Source: Methanobacterium_D sp040373355 (GTDB lineage Archaea; Methanobacteriota; Methanobacteria; Methanobacteriales; Methanobacteriaceae). From it: a stretch of 64,000 nt of DNA. The notes below the pieces were generated by a model that was given only the letters and a program-made list of their open reading frames with translations, did not search any database and had not been told where the DNA came from. Position numbers and translations under genes: made by a program. Each line of letters begins with the position of its first letter. The first letter of the stretch is position 1. The stretch is taken from the NCBI RefSeq assembly GCF_047495555.1, contig NZ_CP166866.1:1462001-1526000 (forward strand), written 5' to 3'. This document shows, piece after piece, positions 26,426 through 35,058 of this stretch.

Positions 26426-26761
26426 TTAAAAGTGCATAGGAGTAAATGATTTATGGATAAATCCCTCATGTTGTATTAGATTAGCTTTTTCTAGTGTATC
26501 CTTAACAGAATATGCAGCTGAAAATATAATTGGGATACCTAAATCTGCCATTATTTTACGGGCAGCATCAATACAATTTATATTTCCTTTAAGGGGCATA
26601 TTCATAAGTACTAAATCTGGACTAATTTCCTTTGATTTTTTAATAGCTTCTTCTCCACTCGAAACTACTGAAACTACTTTAAATCCTTTTTGTTTTAATA
26701 ATTGTTCAATATCCATTTTAGTTGTTAGCTTATCTTCGACAATTAGGATTCTAGATCGCAT
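26426..26761 (-). CDS. Degenerate, truncated receiver-domain protein
   Basis: A 111-residue CheY-like domain. The acidic pair (LIVEDK), the switch Ser (IIFSAAYS) and the Lys (FIHKSF) are kept, but the phospho-acceptor Asp is Asn54 in DLVLMNMPLKG, encoded by AAT. The protein also stops eight residues after KSF, so the last helix is missing, and the usual KPF is KSF. It cannot be phosphorylated in the normal way. It may be a pseudo-receiver acting by binding, or an early pseudogene. No ribosome site is visible before the ATG. Confidence 0.75.
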   Translation of the reverse strand: MRSRILIVEDKLTTKMDIEQLLKQKGFKVVSVVSSGEEAIKKSKEISPDLVLMNMPLKGNINCIDAARKIMADLGIPIIFSAAYSVKDTLEKANLIQHEGFIHKSFTPMHF

Positions 26762-26980
26762 GATATATTATATGGTCTTAGTATTGGATATAATTTTCGT
26801 ATTAGATGTAATATTGTGACCTATTTAATGAATTAATACGAATTAATCCATGGTTAATAATATAAACAGTTATACTCAATTTTCTAAAAATTTCTATGAT
26901 AGTTGCGCTAACTAAAAATTAAAAACAAAAAAAATAAATGAAAATTAAATTTTAAAAACTCATGATCAGCAGTTTTATTG

Positions 26981-27002
26981 ATTAAGAATTGATATTCTTA
27001 AT
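26981..27002. terminator. Perfect nine-pair hairpin
   Basis: ATTAAGAAT-TGAT-ATTCTTAAT forms a nine-pair stem with a four-base loop, followed by AT-rich DNA, in the 26762-27098 gap. It lies 97 bases past the stop of the TRAM gene (minus strand) and could be its terminator. Nothing else in this gap is supportable. Confidence 0.35.
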
Positions 27003-27098
27003 TATAATAAAAAAAGCCATTTAATGTAATTATTAATTATAATTTAAAGCATTAATATAGATTAGGAGCATTAAAATTAACTTAAGACTTAAATTAAG

Positions 27099-27314
27099 CT
27101 ATTCTACTACATCTGCAAAAGCAAAATTTCTTCTTGTAGAATTTACTTTGATTTTGACTTCTTCACCTAATTTAGCTCCGTTTACAAAAATAACAAAGCC
27201 TTCTATTCTAGCGATTCCGTCTCCATCTCTTCCCATATCTTCAATTTTAACATCGTATTCTTCTCCTTCAGTGATAGGAGAGGAGTTATCTTTTCCGTAA
27301 TTATTTTTAAACAA
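27099..27314 (-). CDS. TRAM-domain protein
   Basis: A 71-residue single TRAM domain: EGEEYDVKIEDMGRDGDGIA, then RIEGFVIFVNGAKLGEEVKI and KVNSTRRNFAFADVVE. Stand-alone TRAM proteins in methanogens bind RNA and have been described as RNA chaperones, some cold-responsive. The frame is open for 40 more codons upstream, but those read as non-coding. The start is placed at TTG 27314 (FKNNYG), which matches the usual family N-terminus and has GGATG upstream. The upstream leader holds an AGGCC-T-run-AGGCC hairpin that may control the gene. Confidence 0.85.
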   Translation of the reverse strand: MFKNNYGKDNSSPITEGEEYDVKIEDMGRDGDGIARIEGFVIFVNGAKLGEEVKIKVNSTRRNFAFADVVE

Positions 27315-27564
27315 TTTTTCACATCCATTAATATGGCCTAAAAAAAGGCCTGAAGAACTCTTTATTATTAATACTATATAAAATGATGTATTTAAAAAAA
27401 CATCATAACTAGATGGAAAAATTAATTTTTTCAAAAATACTGCGCTTCATAATAAACCTAATACGTGCAATTAAACAGACTATGAATGCTAGCATGAAAC
27501 TTTGTCTTTTAATTTTCAGTTTTATCACCTTCGCAAAATCTTTTTAAAAGACACATAATAATGG

Positions 27565-27636
27565 GGAGGTGATATAATACCCTCTATAGGTACAAAAAGA
27601 GTTAAAAGGCATTCTCTTGGGTATAAAAAGAATTAA
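27565..27636 (+). other. Perfect Shine-Dalgarno followed by AUA and a short basic frame
   Basis: GGGGAGGTGAT at 27563-27573 matches the full anti-Shine-Dalgarno. Seven bases after GGAGG there is ATA (27577), opening PSIGTKRVKRHSLGYKKN and a TAA at 27634-27636. No ATG, GTG or TTG fits. Three imperfect direct repeats (GGTACAAAAAGAGTTAAAA, GGTATAAAAAGAATTAAAA, GGGTACAATAATAATT) overlap it up to about 27675. It may be an AUA-started micropeptide, a mutated gene, or chance. The remainder up to 27913 shows no gene. Confidence 0.25.
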
Positions 27637-27913
27637 AAAGCTTTTTAGGGGTACAATAATAATTGGAAGTATATCCTAAAAATATTATATTAATAAAATT
27701 ACTAGATTTTAGGGTACTTAAAACAGATTAAGAATTTATAATTAAATTAAATATTTAAAATAGTTATTATAAAAAGATATAATAAGTTATTTAGCTTAAT
27801 ATGTTAAAAGGATAGAGGATTAATTTATTATAATTATTATACTCAGTTTCTATATTGCAAATTATAGATATATTGATGAATATTTTTTAAATGTGATATT
27901 TAAAGGCGATAAG

Positions 27914-28888
27914 ATGAGATTTCCAATTACAAGAATGCGCAGATTGAGAAAGGATCCCCAAATAAGGAATATTTTAAGTGAAACAAAACTTCATCCTGAG
28001 GATTTCATTTATCCAATGTTTATTAAAGAAACTCTAAAAGATGGACAAAAAGAGCATATTGACACAATGCCTGGACAGTATAGATATTCATTAAATGATG
28101 CAGTAGATGAAGCAAGAAGACTTGAAGAAATGGGATTATGTTCTGTTCTTTTATTTGGAATGCCTGAAGTGAAAGACGAAATCGGATCTTCAGCTTATGA
28201 TGACGATGGTATTGTACAAAGAGCAGTTTATGGTATAAAAGAAGAAACTGACCTGGTTGTTATTACTGATGTTTGTATGTGCCAATATACTTCTCATGGG
28301 CACTGTGGAATAATTGGGGGAGAACAAATTATTAATGATGAAACCCTTGAATATCTTTCTAAGATTGCATTATCTCATGCAGAGGCCGGAGCAGATATTG
28401 TAGCTCCTTCTGACATGATGGACGGTAGAGTTGAAGCAATAAGAGAAACACTTGATGAAAATAATTTTGATGACACTTTAATAATGTCTTATGCTGCTAA
28501 ATATGCATCTGCATATTATGCTCCTTTTAGAGAAGCAGTTTCTTCTGCACCTTGTTTTGGAGATAGAAGAACATACCAGATGAATCCTGCAAATACAAAT
28601 GAAGCTTTAAGGGAAGCTGAATTGGATATATTTGAAGGTGCAGATATTCTAATGGTGAAACCAGCAATTGCATACCTTGATATTATTAAAAGTATTAAAG
28701 ATGCCTTTAGTTTACCTACAGCAGCTTATCAGGTAAGTGGAGAATATTCAATGTTCATGGCAGGTATAGAAGCAGGTTATCTTACTGAAGACGTTATATT
28801 TGAGTCATTAACATCTATTAAACGTGCTGGTGCAGATCTAATTATTTCTCATTTTACACCTAAATTTTTAAAGCAATATAATAAATAA
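27914..28888 (+). CDS. hemB: Delta-aminolevulinic acid dehydratase (porphobilinogen synthase)
   Basis: A 324-residue enzyme that joins two 5-aminolevulinate molecules into porphobilinogen, the first common pyrrole of F430, cobamides and siroheme. Typical features are the N-terminal RMRRLRKDPQIRNIL, the metal-binding VCMCQYTSHGHCG, the Schiff-base lysines in APSDMMDGRV...SYAAKYAS and MVKPAIAYLDII. The Cys-rich site indicates a zinc-type enzyme. ATG 27914 is chosen because AAAGG lies upstream and it gives the normal N-terminus; a frame extension begins seven codons earlier. It starts a three-gene run with the CitG-like gene and pheS. Confidence 0.95.
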   Translation: MRFPITRMRRLRKDPQIRNILSETKLHPEDFIYPMFIKETLKDGQKEHIDTMPGQYRYSLNDAVDEARRLEEMGLCSVLLFGMPEVKDEIGSSAYDDDGIVQRAVYGIKEETDLVVITDVCMCQYTSHGHCGIIGGEQIINDETLEYLSKIALSHAEAGADIVAPSDMMDGRVEAIRETLDENNFDDTLIMSYAAKYASAYYAPFREAVSSAPCFGDRRTYQMNPANTNEALREAELDIFEGADILMVKPAIAYLDIIKSIKDAFSLPTAAYQVSGEYSMFMAGIEAGYLTEDVIFESLTSIKRAGADLIISHFTPKFLKQYNK

Positions 28889-28910
28889 TCAAAGATAGTG
28901 GAGAAACAAA

Positions 28911-29813
28911 ATGAATCCAGAGTTAATCGGTAAAATAGCACAAATTTCTTCAGTTCTTGAAGTAAGTGGTCATCCAAAACCAGGAAATGTACACCGTACG
29001 CAGGACTTCGACGATATGATCTTTGAGGATTTCCTTATAAGTGGAATTGTCATTGGAGATTTAATGAAAAAGGCTGCTGAAAGAGGAAAAAAATTTAAAG
29101 ATGATTATTCACTTCATAAAATACGCCTTGGAGAAATAATAAAAGAAGCTGTCCTTGAAACAGATAAGTGGATTGGAAATAATACTAATTTAGGTATTAT
29201 AATTCTTTTAGCCCCTTTATCAGCAGCAGCAGGAATGAGTAGCGACATCGATGAATTAAGGAAAAATGTAGAAAGAATAATGAAAGCTACTACATCTAAA
29301 GATGCAGTTAATCTCTATGATGCAATTAATGCAGCTGATGCTGGAGGAATGGGTGAACAGGAAGAGCTGGATGTTGCAGATGCAGAAGCAAGGGGTAGAA
29401 TTATAAAAGAAGACATAAATATGTTTAAAGTATTTGAAATGTCTGCTAAATGGGATCTGTTATCAAAAGAACTTACTACTGGAATGCCTATAACATTTGA
29501 AACTGGTTTTCCTACATTCAAAGAAATAAAAGCTGAACATAGTTTAAATAAAGCTACTGTTCAAACATTTCTCACTATTTTAGCGCAGAATCCTGATACA
29601 TTAATTTCACGTAAGTATGGTATGGACACTGCAAGAATAGTTTCTGCAGATGCTGATTCTATATTGCAGAATGGTGGGATATTAAATGCTCAGGGAGAGC
29701 TATTAATCCGTCAATTTGATCAACAGCTTTTAAAAAATAGATTTAATCCAGGAACAACAGCAGATATTACTGCTGCTTCAATAATGGTAGCATTTCTGGA
29801 TGAATATAAGTAG
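28911..29813 (+). CDS. CitG-family protein (triphosphoribosyl-dephospho-CoA synthase-like)
   Basis: A 300-residue all-helical protein of the CitG/MdcB family. Conserved stretches are EVSGHPKPGNVHRTQDFDDM, NTNLGIIILLAPLSAA, DAINAADAGGMG and the C-terminal NPGTTADITAASIMVAF. Bacterial members make the prosthetic-group precursor of citrate lyase from ATP and dephospho-CoA, but methanogens lack that lyase, so the archaeal substrate is not known; a nucleotide ribosyl transfer is the safe statement. GGAG precedes the ATG, 22 bases after hemB. Confidence 0.85.
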   Translation: MNPELIGKIAQISSVLEVSGHPKPGNVHRTQDFDDMIFEDFLISGIVIGDLMKKAAERGKKFKDDYSLHKIRLGEIIKEAVLETDKWIGNNTNLGIIILLAPLSAAAGMSSDIDELRKNVERIMKATTSKDAVNLYDAINAADAGGMGEQEELDVADAEARGRIIKEDINMFKVFEMSAKWDLLSKELTTGMPITFETGFPTFKEIKAEHSLNKATVQTFLTILAQNPDTLISRKYGMDTARIVSADADSILQNGGILNAQGELLIRQFDQQLLKNRFNPGTTADITAASIMVAFLDEYK

Positions 29814-29880
29814 TGAATTTAAGCTTATTATATAAGAAAATTAAAATAAAATTATTTTATTTATAACTGGAGAAAATAAA

Positions 29881-31410
29881 ATGCTTCAAAATATCATTGA
29901 TGAATTACATATTTACGAAAAAAAAGTTTTAAAAGGATTGGAGGCATCAGGTTATGAAGCAACACCTGAAGAAATTGCTGAATCTCAAGAACTGGATATT
30001 AAGTCTGTTATGAGTGCTGCCGGTTCTTTAGAATCCAAAGACCTTATTAATGTTCAAAAAAATGTAGATGAAGTTATCAGTTTAAGCGAAACTGGAAAAG
30101 AATATGCAGAAGAAGGATTACCTGAAAGAAGAGTATTAGCTGTTTTAAATGAGGAAAATGTTATCCCTATGAAGGATATGGGTCCTAAAGCAGGATTGAG
30201 CTCTTCAGAAGTTAAAGTTGCTATTGGGTGGTTACGGAGAAAAAATTGGGCTATTATTGATAAAGGTAATGTACAGATAACTGGTGAAGGAAGAAAGGCA
30301 GTTACTGAAGAATACAGTGACGAAGTACTCCTTGATAAAGTTCTTGAAGTAAATAGGTTATTATTCTTTAATCCATCTAAATTACTAGAGGAAGGATTTA
30401 ATCTCTTAAAGAAAAGAAAAGGAATACTAGAGGTTAAAAAAGAACCTAAATTTAAATTAATAATCACTGAAAAAGGTAAAGAACTTTTAAATATAGGAAT
30501 TGAAATAAAAGAAGAAGCTACTCAGCTAACTCACGAACATTTAAAGACAGGTTCATGGAAAGAATTAAGTTTTAGAGGTTATGATATTCATGCAGAACAT
30601 CCTGAAACTTTTCCAGGTAAAATGCACCCTCTACAAAGAACAATTAATGATATAAGACAAATCTTCCTTAATATGGGCTTTACTGAATCGGAAGGTTCAA
30701 TATTAGAATCTGCATTTTGGAACTTTGATTGTCTTTTCCAACCTCAAGATCATGCAGCACGTGAAATGCAGGATACTTTTTATATAAAAGAGCCTAAAGA
30801 AGTTAATTTGCCTTCTAGTTCCCTGGTAGATAAAGTTTCAGATGCTCACGAAACTGGAGGATCCACGGGGTCTGAAGGATGGGGCTATTCATGGGATTTA
30901 GATGTTGCAAAACAGTCAGTACTAAGAACTCACACAACATGTGTTTCTGCAAGGTATTTGGCTGAAAATAAACCTCCTTTAAAGATGTTTTCTGTTGGAA
31001 GAGTTTTTAGAAGGGAAACAATAACTTATAAGCATCTTCCTGAGTTCCATCAGGTTGAAGGAATAGTTGCAGCAGAAGATATCACATTTAAAAACTTACT
31101 TGGTATTTTAAAGGAGTTTTATCATAAATTAGGTTTTGAAGTTAGGTTTAGACCTGCATATTTCCCTTATACTTATCTATCGGTGGAATGTGAAATATAT
31201 CTTCCAGATAAAGAAACATGGATTGAGCTTGGTGGTGCAGGAATGTTTAGACCTGAAGTTTTAGAACCTTTGGGTGTTAAAACTCCGGTTGCAGCATTTG
31301 GACTTGGTATTGAAAGACTTGCAATGATGAGATTAGATATTAAGGATATTAGAATGCTTTATAAAAGTGATATAGGCTGGTTAAGGCATCTACCTGTAAA
31401 ACTAGATTAA
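29881..31410 (+). CDS. pheS: Phenylalanine-tRNA ligase alpha subunit
   Basis: A 509-residue class II synthetase subunit that charges tRNA-Phe together with PheT, which is not in this window. The first 230 residues are tandem winged-helix domains typical of the archaeal/eukaryotic form. The catalytic core has HPLQRTINDIRQIFLNMGF, motif 2 RVFRRETITYKHLPEFHQVE and motif 3 FGLGIERLAMMRLDIKDIR. A GGAG site lies seven bases before the ATG. It is the last gene of the hemB-citG-like-pheS run, spaced 67 bases from the gene before. Confidence 0.96.
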   Translation: MLQNIIDELHIYEKKVLKGLEASGYEATPEEIAESQELDIKSVMSAAGSLESKDLINVQKNVDEVISLSETGKEYAEEGLPERRVLAVLNEENVIPMKDMGPKAGLSSSEVKVAIGWLRRKNWAIIDKGNVQITGEGRKAVTEEYSDEVLLDKVLEVNRLLFFNPSKLLEEGFNLLKKRKGILEVKKEPKFKLIITEKGKELLNIGIEIKEEATQLTHEHLKTGSWKELSFRGYDIHAEHPETFPGKMHPLQRTINDIRQIFLNMGFTESEGSILESAFWNFDCLFQPQDHAAREMQDTFYIKEPKEVNLPSSSLVDKVSDAHETGGSTGSEGWGYSWDLDVAKQSVLRTHTTCVSARYLAENKPPLKMFSVGRVFRRETITYKHLPEFHQVEGIVAAEDITFKNLLGILKEFYHKLGFEVRFRPAYFPYTYLSVECEIYLPDKETWIELGGAGMFRPEVLEPLGVKTPVAAFGLGIERLAMMRLDIKDIRMLYKSDIGWLRHLPVKLD

Positions 31411-31531
31411 TTTAATCCTTTAATTTTTTTATATTTAATTAAAAAAGTTATTATTTTTTTTTAATAAATTTATATAACATATTGATAAAATATTATAATA
31501 TAAATATATTAACTTTTATAAGGGAGATTTA

Positions 31532-34270
31532 ATGCCACTAAAACAGGAAAATGGTATTGTTTCAAGACTAAAATCTATATCAGAGATTTTTGCATTGATT
31601 ATTTTTATTGGTGCTTTAATAATATTTTTAGGATGGGCATTTGATATTACTATTTTTAAAACTCCCGGACCAAACTTTTCAGCAGTTAAAACCAATACTG
31701 CAGTATGTTTAATTTTGCTAGGTTTATCTTTATGGTTTTTACAGGAAAAGAGGATAAATAAAAATAATTTATTGATTGGAAAGATATTGGCGTTTATAGC
31801 TGTATTAATAGGTTTTTTAACTCTCTGTCAGTATTTATTTAATATTAATCTGGGAATTGACCAGCTCTTTTTTTCTGAAGTTGTTGGAGCAGTCCAAACT
31901 TCTAGTCCCAATAGAATGGCAGATACTACTGCAATGGAATTTATTTTAATTGGAACTGCACTTATAATTCTTGATAAAAAAATAGCTAAATATTATTTTC
32001 CATTTCAATATTTGATCCTTATGGCTGGTTCTATCACACTGTTAATTACTTTAGGATACGTTTATCAAACTTCAATTTATAGTATCCAAACTGGTACAAT
32101 TCCTTCTGTGTATACTACCATCTTATTTACATTATTATTCCTTGGAGTTATTTTTGCCAGACCTGATAAGGGTATTATGGAAATATTAACCAGTGATAGA
32201 ATAAGTGGTGCTTTCGGACGTCGGATATTACCTGCAATTATATTTATGCCCTTGTTTTTGGGATTTCTGCGTATTTTAGGAGAAATATATGATTTATATG
32301 ATACTGCATTTGGGGTAGCGTTAATGGCATTTTCCACAATAATCATTTTAGTTTTAATTACATGGGGAAGTATGGAATCTCTAGATAAATCAGATATTCG
32401 GCGTATAAATGCAGAAGAGTATAATAGATTCCAAGCAAGAGCTTTGAGCCAAATAGAAGACGCAGTTGTAGCAACAGATAATAATTACTGTATTAATTAC
32501 TGGAATAATGGTGCTGAAAAATTATATAATATTAAAGCTACTGATGCAATTGGAAAAAAATTAGATGATGTATACCGATACCAATGGATTAATCCTGCAG
32601 ATAAAGAAGAATCTATTAAGTTTTTAAATACCACTGGATTCTGGAAAGGTCAAGGAGCACATTTAAGAAATGATGGAATGAAAATATTTGTTGAATCATC
32701 AATTAATCTGATTAAAGATGATGAGGGTAATGTTATTGGGAATCTTGGAGTTATACGTGACATTACTGAACGTAAAAAGAATGAAAAAGCTCTTATTGAA
32801 TCAAGAAATTATCTAGATAAAATTATTAATTCAATCTCTGATCCTATATTTGTTAAAGACCGCGATCACCGCTGGTTTTTAGTAAATGATGCATTTTGTC
32901 AGTTTATTGGATATTCACGTGAAGAGCTTTTAGAAAAATCAGACCACGATTTCTTTCCTGAATATGAAGCAAATATTTTCTGGGAAAAAGATGAAGAAGT
33001 ATTTGTTTCTGGTATTGAAAATATTAATGAAGAAGAATTTACAGACTCTGATAATAATCTGCATACTATAGTAACTAAAAAAACATTATATACAGACATT
33101 TCCGGTAAAAAATATATTGTAGGGATTATAAGGGATATAACAGAGATTAAGAGGGTTCAAAATGCATATAAAGAAAGTGAACAAAAATACCGGGAATTAA
33201 TTGAAAATGCTAATAGTATTATACTTAAAATGGATAAAAATGGCCATATTACATTCTTCAATGAATTTGCAGAAGACTTCTTTGGTTTTTCTAAAGAGGA
33301 AATAATCGGGAGAAATGTTATTGGTACGATAGTTCCCGAAATTGAATCTTCTGGTAGAGATCTTAAGAAATTAGTTAATAATATTTTAGAAACTCCTAAA
33401 TCGTATCATTCTAGCGATAATGAAAATATTACTAAAGATGGAAAAAAAGTCTGGATTTCATGGGCTAATAGAGAAATTTATGATGAAAAAGGAGAGCTAA
33501 TAGGTATTTTAAGTGTGGGCACTGACATTACAGGACGTAGAAAGATTGAAAAAGAACGTGAAGAGCTTATAAAAGAACTTGAACGTTCTAATTATGAGCT
33601 ACGTCAATTTGCTTATATAACTTCCCATGATTTACAGGAACCACTAAGAAGCATTACTAGTTTTGCACAACTTCTAGAAATGAGATATCAGAACCAGTTA
33701 GATAATGACGCTGATGAATATATTGAATTTATAGTTAGTGGCGGCCATAGAATGAAGGAAATGATCCAGGGACTTCTAGAATATTCAAAAATTGGTACTG
33801 CTGAAAGAAAATTAAATCCTATAGATACTGAGGATATTCTTAAAAAAGTACTATCTAACCTTAATACTGCAATCGAAGAAAATAATGCATTAATAACAAG
33901 TGATCCTCTTCCTATAGTTATGGGTAATGAAAGTCAACTTATTAGATTATTCCAGAACCTCATTGGAAATTCTATTAAATTTAGAAAAATGGATGAAAAA
34001 CCTAAAATTCATGTATCTGTTTCTGAAGACTCACAGAAAAATATGTATATATTTAAATTTGAAGACAATGGAATTGGAATAGATCCTCAATATAAAGAAC
34101 GGATTTTTGAAGTTTTCAAGCGTCTGCATACGTTAGAAGAATATATGGGGACTGGTATTGGTCTTTCAATTTCCAAAAGAATAATAGAAGTCCATGGGGG
34201 AGAAATTTGGGTCCAATCAGAATTAGGAAAAGGTTCCATATTTTATTTTACCCTTCATTCTACTAAATAG
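31532..34270 (+). CDS. Membrane sensor histidine kinase with multi-TM sensor and three PAS domains
   Basis: A 912-residue kinase. Residues 15-275 form about eight transmembrane helices with ARPDKGIMEILTSDRISGAF and GRRILPAIIFMP, matching the sensor of the kinase at 7.9-9.9 kb. Three PAS domains follow (about 300-420, 425-545, 550-670), then HisKA with SHDLQEPLR (His699) and HATPase with NLIGNSIKF, DNGIGI and GTGIGLSI. GGGAG lies before the ATG. It has no adjacent response regulator. The signal is unknown; a membrane-soluble or surface cue read by the TM domain is likely. Confidence 0.9.
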   Translation: MPLKQENGIVSRLKSISEIFALIIFIGALIIFLGWAFDITIFKTPGPNFSAVKTNTAVCLILLGLSLWFLQEKRINKNNLLIGKILAFIAVLIGFLTLCQYLFNINLGIDQLFFSEVVGAVQTSSPNRMADTTAMEFILIGTALIILDKKIAKYYFPFQYLILMAGSITLLITLGYVYQTSIYSIQTGTIPSVYTTILFTLLFLGVIFARPDKGIMEILTSDRISGAFGRRILPAIIFMPLFLGFLRILGEIYDLYDTAFGVALMAFSTIIILVLITWGSMESLDKSDIRRINAEEYNRFQARALSQIEDAVVATDNNYCINYWNNGAEKLYNIKATDAIGKKLDDVYRYQWINPADKEESIKFLNTTGFWKGQGAHLRNDGMKIFVESSINLIKDDEGNVIGNLGVIRDITERKKNEKALIESRNYLDKIINSISDPIFVKDRDHRWFLVNDAFCQFIGYSREELLEKSDHDFFPEYEANIFWEKDEEVFVSGIENINEEEFTDSDNNLHTIVTKKTLYTDISGKKYIVGIIRDITEIKRVQNAYKESEQKYRELIENANSIILKMDKNGHITFFNEFAEDFFGFSKEEIIGRNVIGTIVPEIESSGRDLKKLVNNILETPKSYHSSDNENITKDGKKVWISWANREIYDEKGELIGILSVGTDITGRRKIEKEREELIKELERSNYELRQFAYITSHDLQEPLRSITSFAQLLEMRYQNQLDNDADEYIEFIVSGGHRMKEMIQGLLEYSKIGTAERKLNPIDTEDILKKVLSNLNTAIEENNALITSDPLPIVMGNESQLIRLFQNLIGNSIKFRKMDEKPKIHVSVSEDSQKNMYIFKFEDNGIGIDPQYKERIFEVFKRLHTLEEYMGTGIGLSISKRIIEVHGGEIWVQSELGKGSIFYFTLHSTK

Positions 34271-34293
34271 TATAAAAATAAAGAAAGAATCAG

Positions 34294-34512
34294 TTATCTA
34301 ATAGATAACGCTTTTTGACTATATTTCAAAACAACACCTATAAAATTAGTAATTACAGATGCTGATAAATATATTGATGATAAAATTCCTATAGTTGCTA
34401 AATAAATGAAGGCGATACTTATAAAGTCTAAATTGCTTTTAAATCCATTATAAAATATAAATAAACCTATTGCTGAAAAAATGATTAACACATCTATTAT
34501 ATAATAATTCAT
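34294..34512 (-). CDS. Small membrane protein, unknown
   Basis: A 72-residue protein with two to three hydrophobic helices (YYIIDVLIIFSAIGLFIFY, ISIAFIYLATIGILSSIYL, then a weaker one) and a basic tail KYSQKALSIR. Size and layout recall small subunits of Mrp antiporters or membrane hydrogenases, but no diagnostic motif is visible. A poor ribosome site precedes the ATG. It lies between the kinase (converging) and the SemiSWEET gene (same strand, about 110 bases away). Confidence 0.5.
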   Translation of the reverse strand: MNYYIIDVLIIFSAIGLFIFYNGFKSNLDFISIAFIYLATIGILSSIYLSASVITNFIGVVLKYSQKALSIR

Positions 34513-34621
34513 GTTTTATGGTTATTGTTCTTATATTTGAAGAATACGATATAATATTAAATCGTTTTTTATGTCAAAAGAAGAAAGAATAATCTCAATA
34601 TTAATTTATATTTAAATAATA

Positions 34622-34885
34622 TTACTTTCTGTAACGAAAAATTACAATTACTGTTGCCATACCTAAAAATATTCCAATTGCATTAGGGGTTATAATATAG
34701 AAATCATTAATGCCTAAACCATATATTACCCAGAAAAAACAGTTTAGAATCATCATTAAGTACATTATTGGAGAGACAGTATGCGATGTTTTATCTCTCA
34801 TTATGTCTCGAATTTGATCAATAGGACTTATAAACATCAATATGGCAAAAATACTTGCAATTAGCCCTATAGTTTCAATTGACAT
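34622..34885 (-). CDS. SemiSWEET family transporter
   Basis: An 87-residue protein with three transmembrane helices in the MtN3/SWEET layout: the first contains SPIDQIRDIMRDKTSHTVSP, the second MILNCFFWVIYGL, and the third NAIGIFLGMATVIVIF. SemiSWEETs work as dimers and move small sugars or related solutes down a gradient. The conserved Pro of helix I and the Asn of helix II and III line the pore. The natural substrate in a methanogen is unknown. Confidence 0.85.
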   Translation of the reverse strand: MSIETIGLIASIFAILMFISPIDQIRDIMRDKTSHTVSPIMYLMMILNCFFWVIYGLGINDFYIITPNAIGIFLGMATVIVIFRYRK

Positions 34886-34910
34886 ACTTTAAACTATATT
34901 TTAGATTTAA

Positions 34911-34966
34911 TTTAAAATTTTTTAATCTATAAATAAAATTTAAAATTTTTTAATCTATAAATAAAA
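34911..34966. repeat. Perfect 28-base tandem duplication
   Basis: Two exact head-to-tail copies (34911-34938 and 34939-34966), each opening TTTAAAATTTTTTAATC and closing TATAAATAAAA. They lie just upstream of the SemiSWEET gene (start 34885), so the TATA-like part of its promoter is doubled. Confidence 0.75.
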
Positions 34967-35058
34967 CAATTCATTAAATAAGTTTAAAATTTCATATTTT
35001 ATAAATTTAAAAAAATAATTAAATTAATCAACTTTAAAGCCGATTATGTTTAATATCG

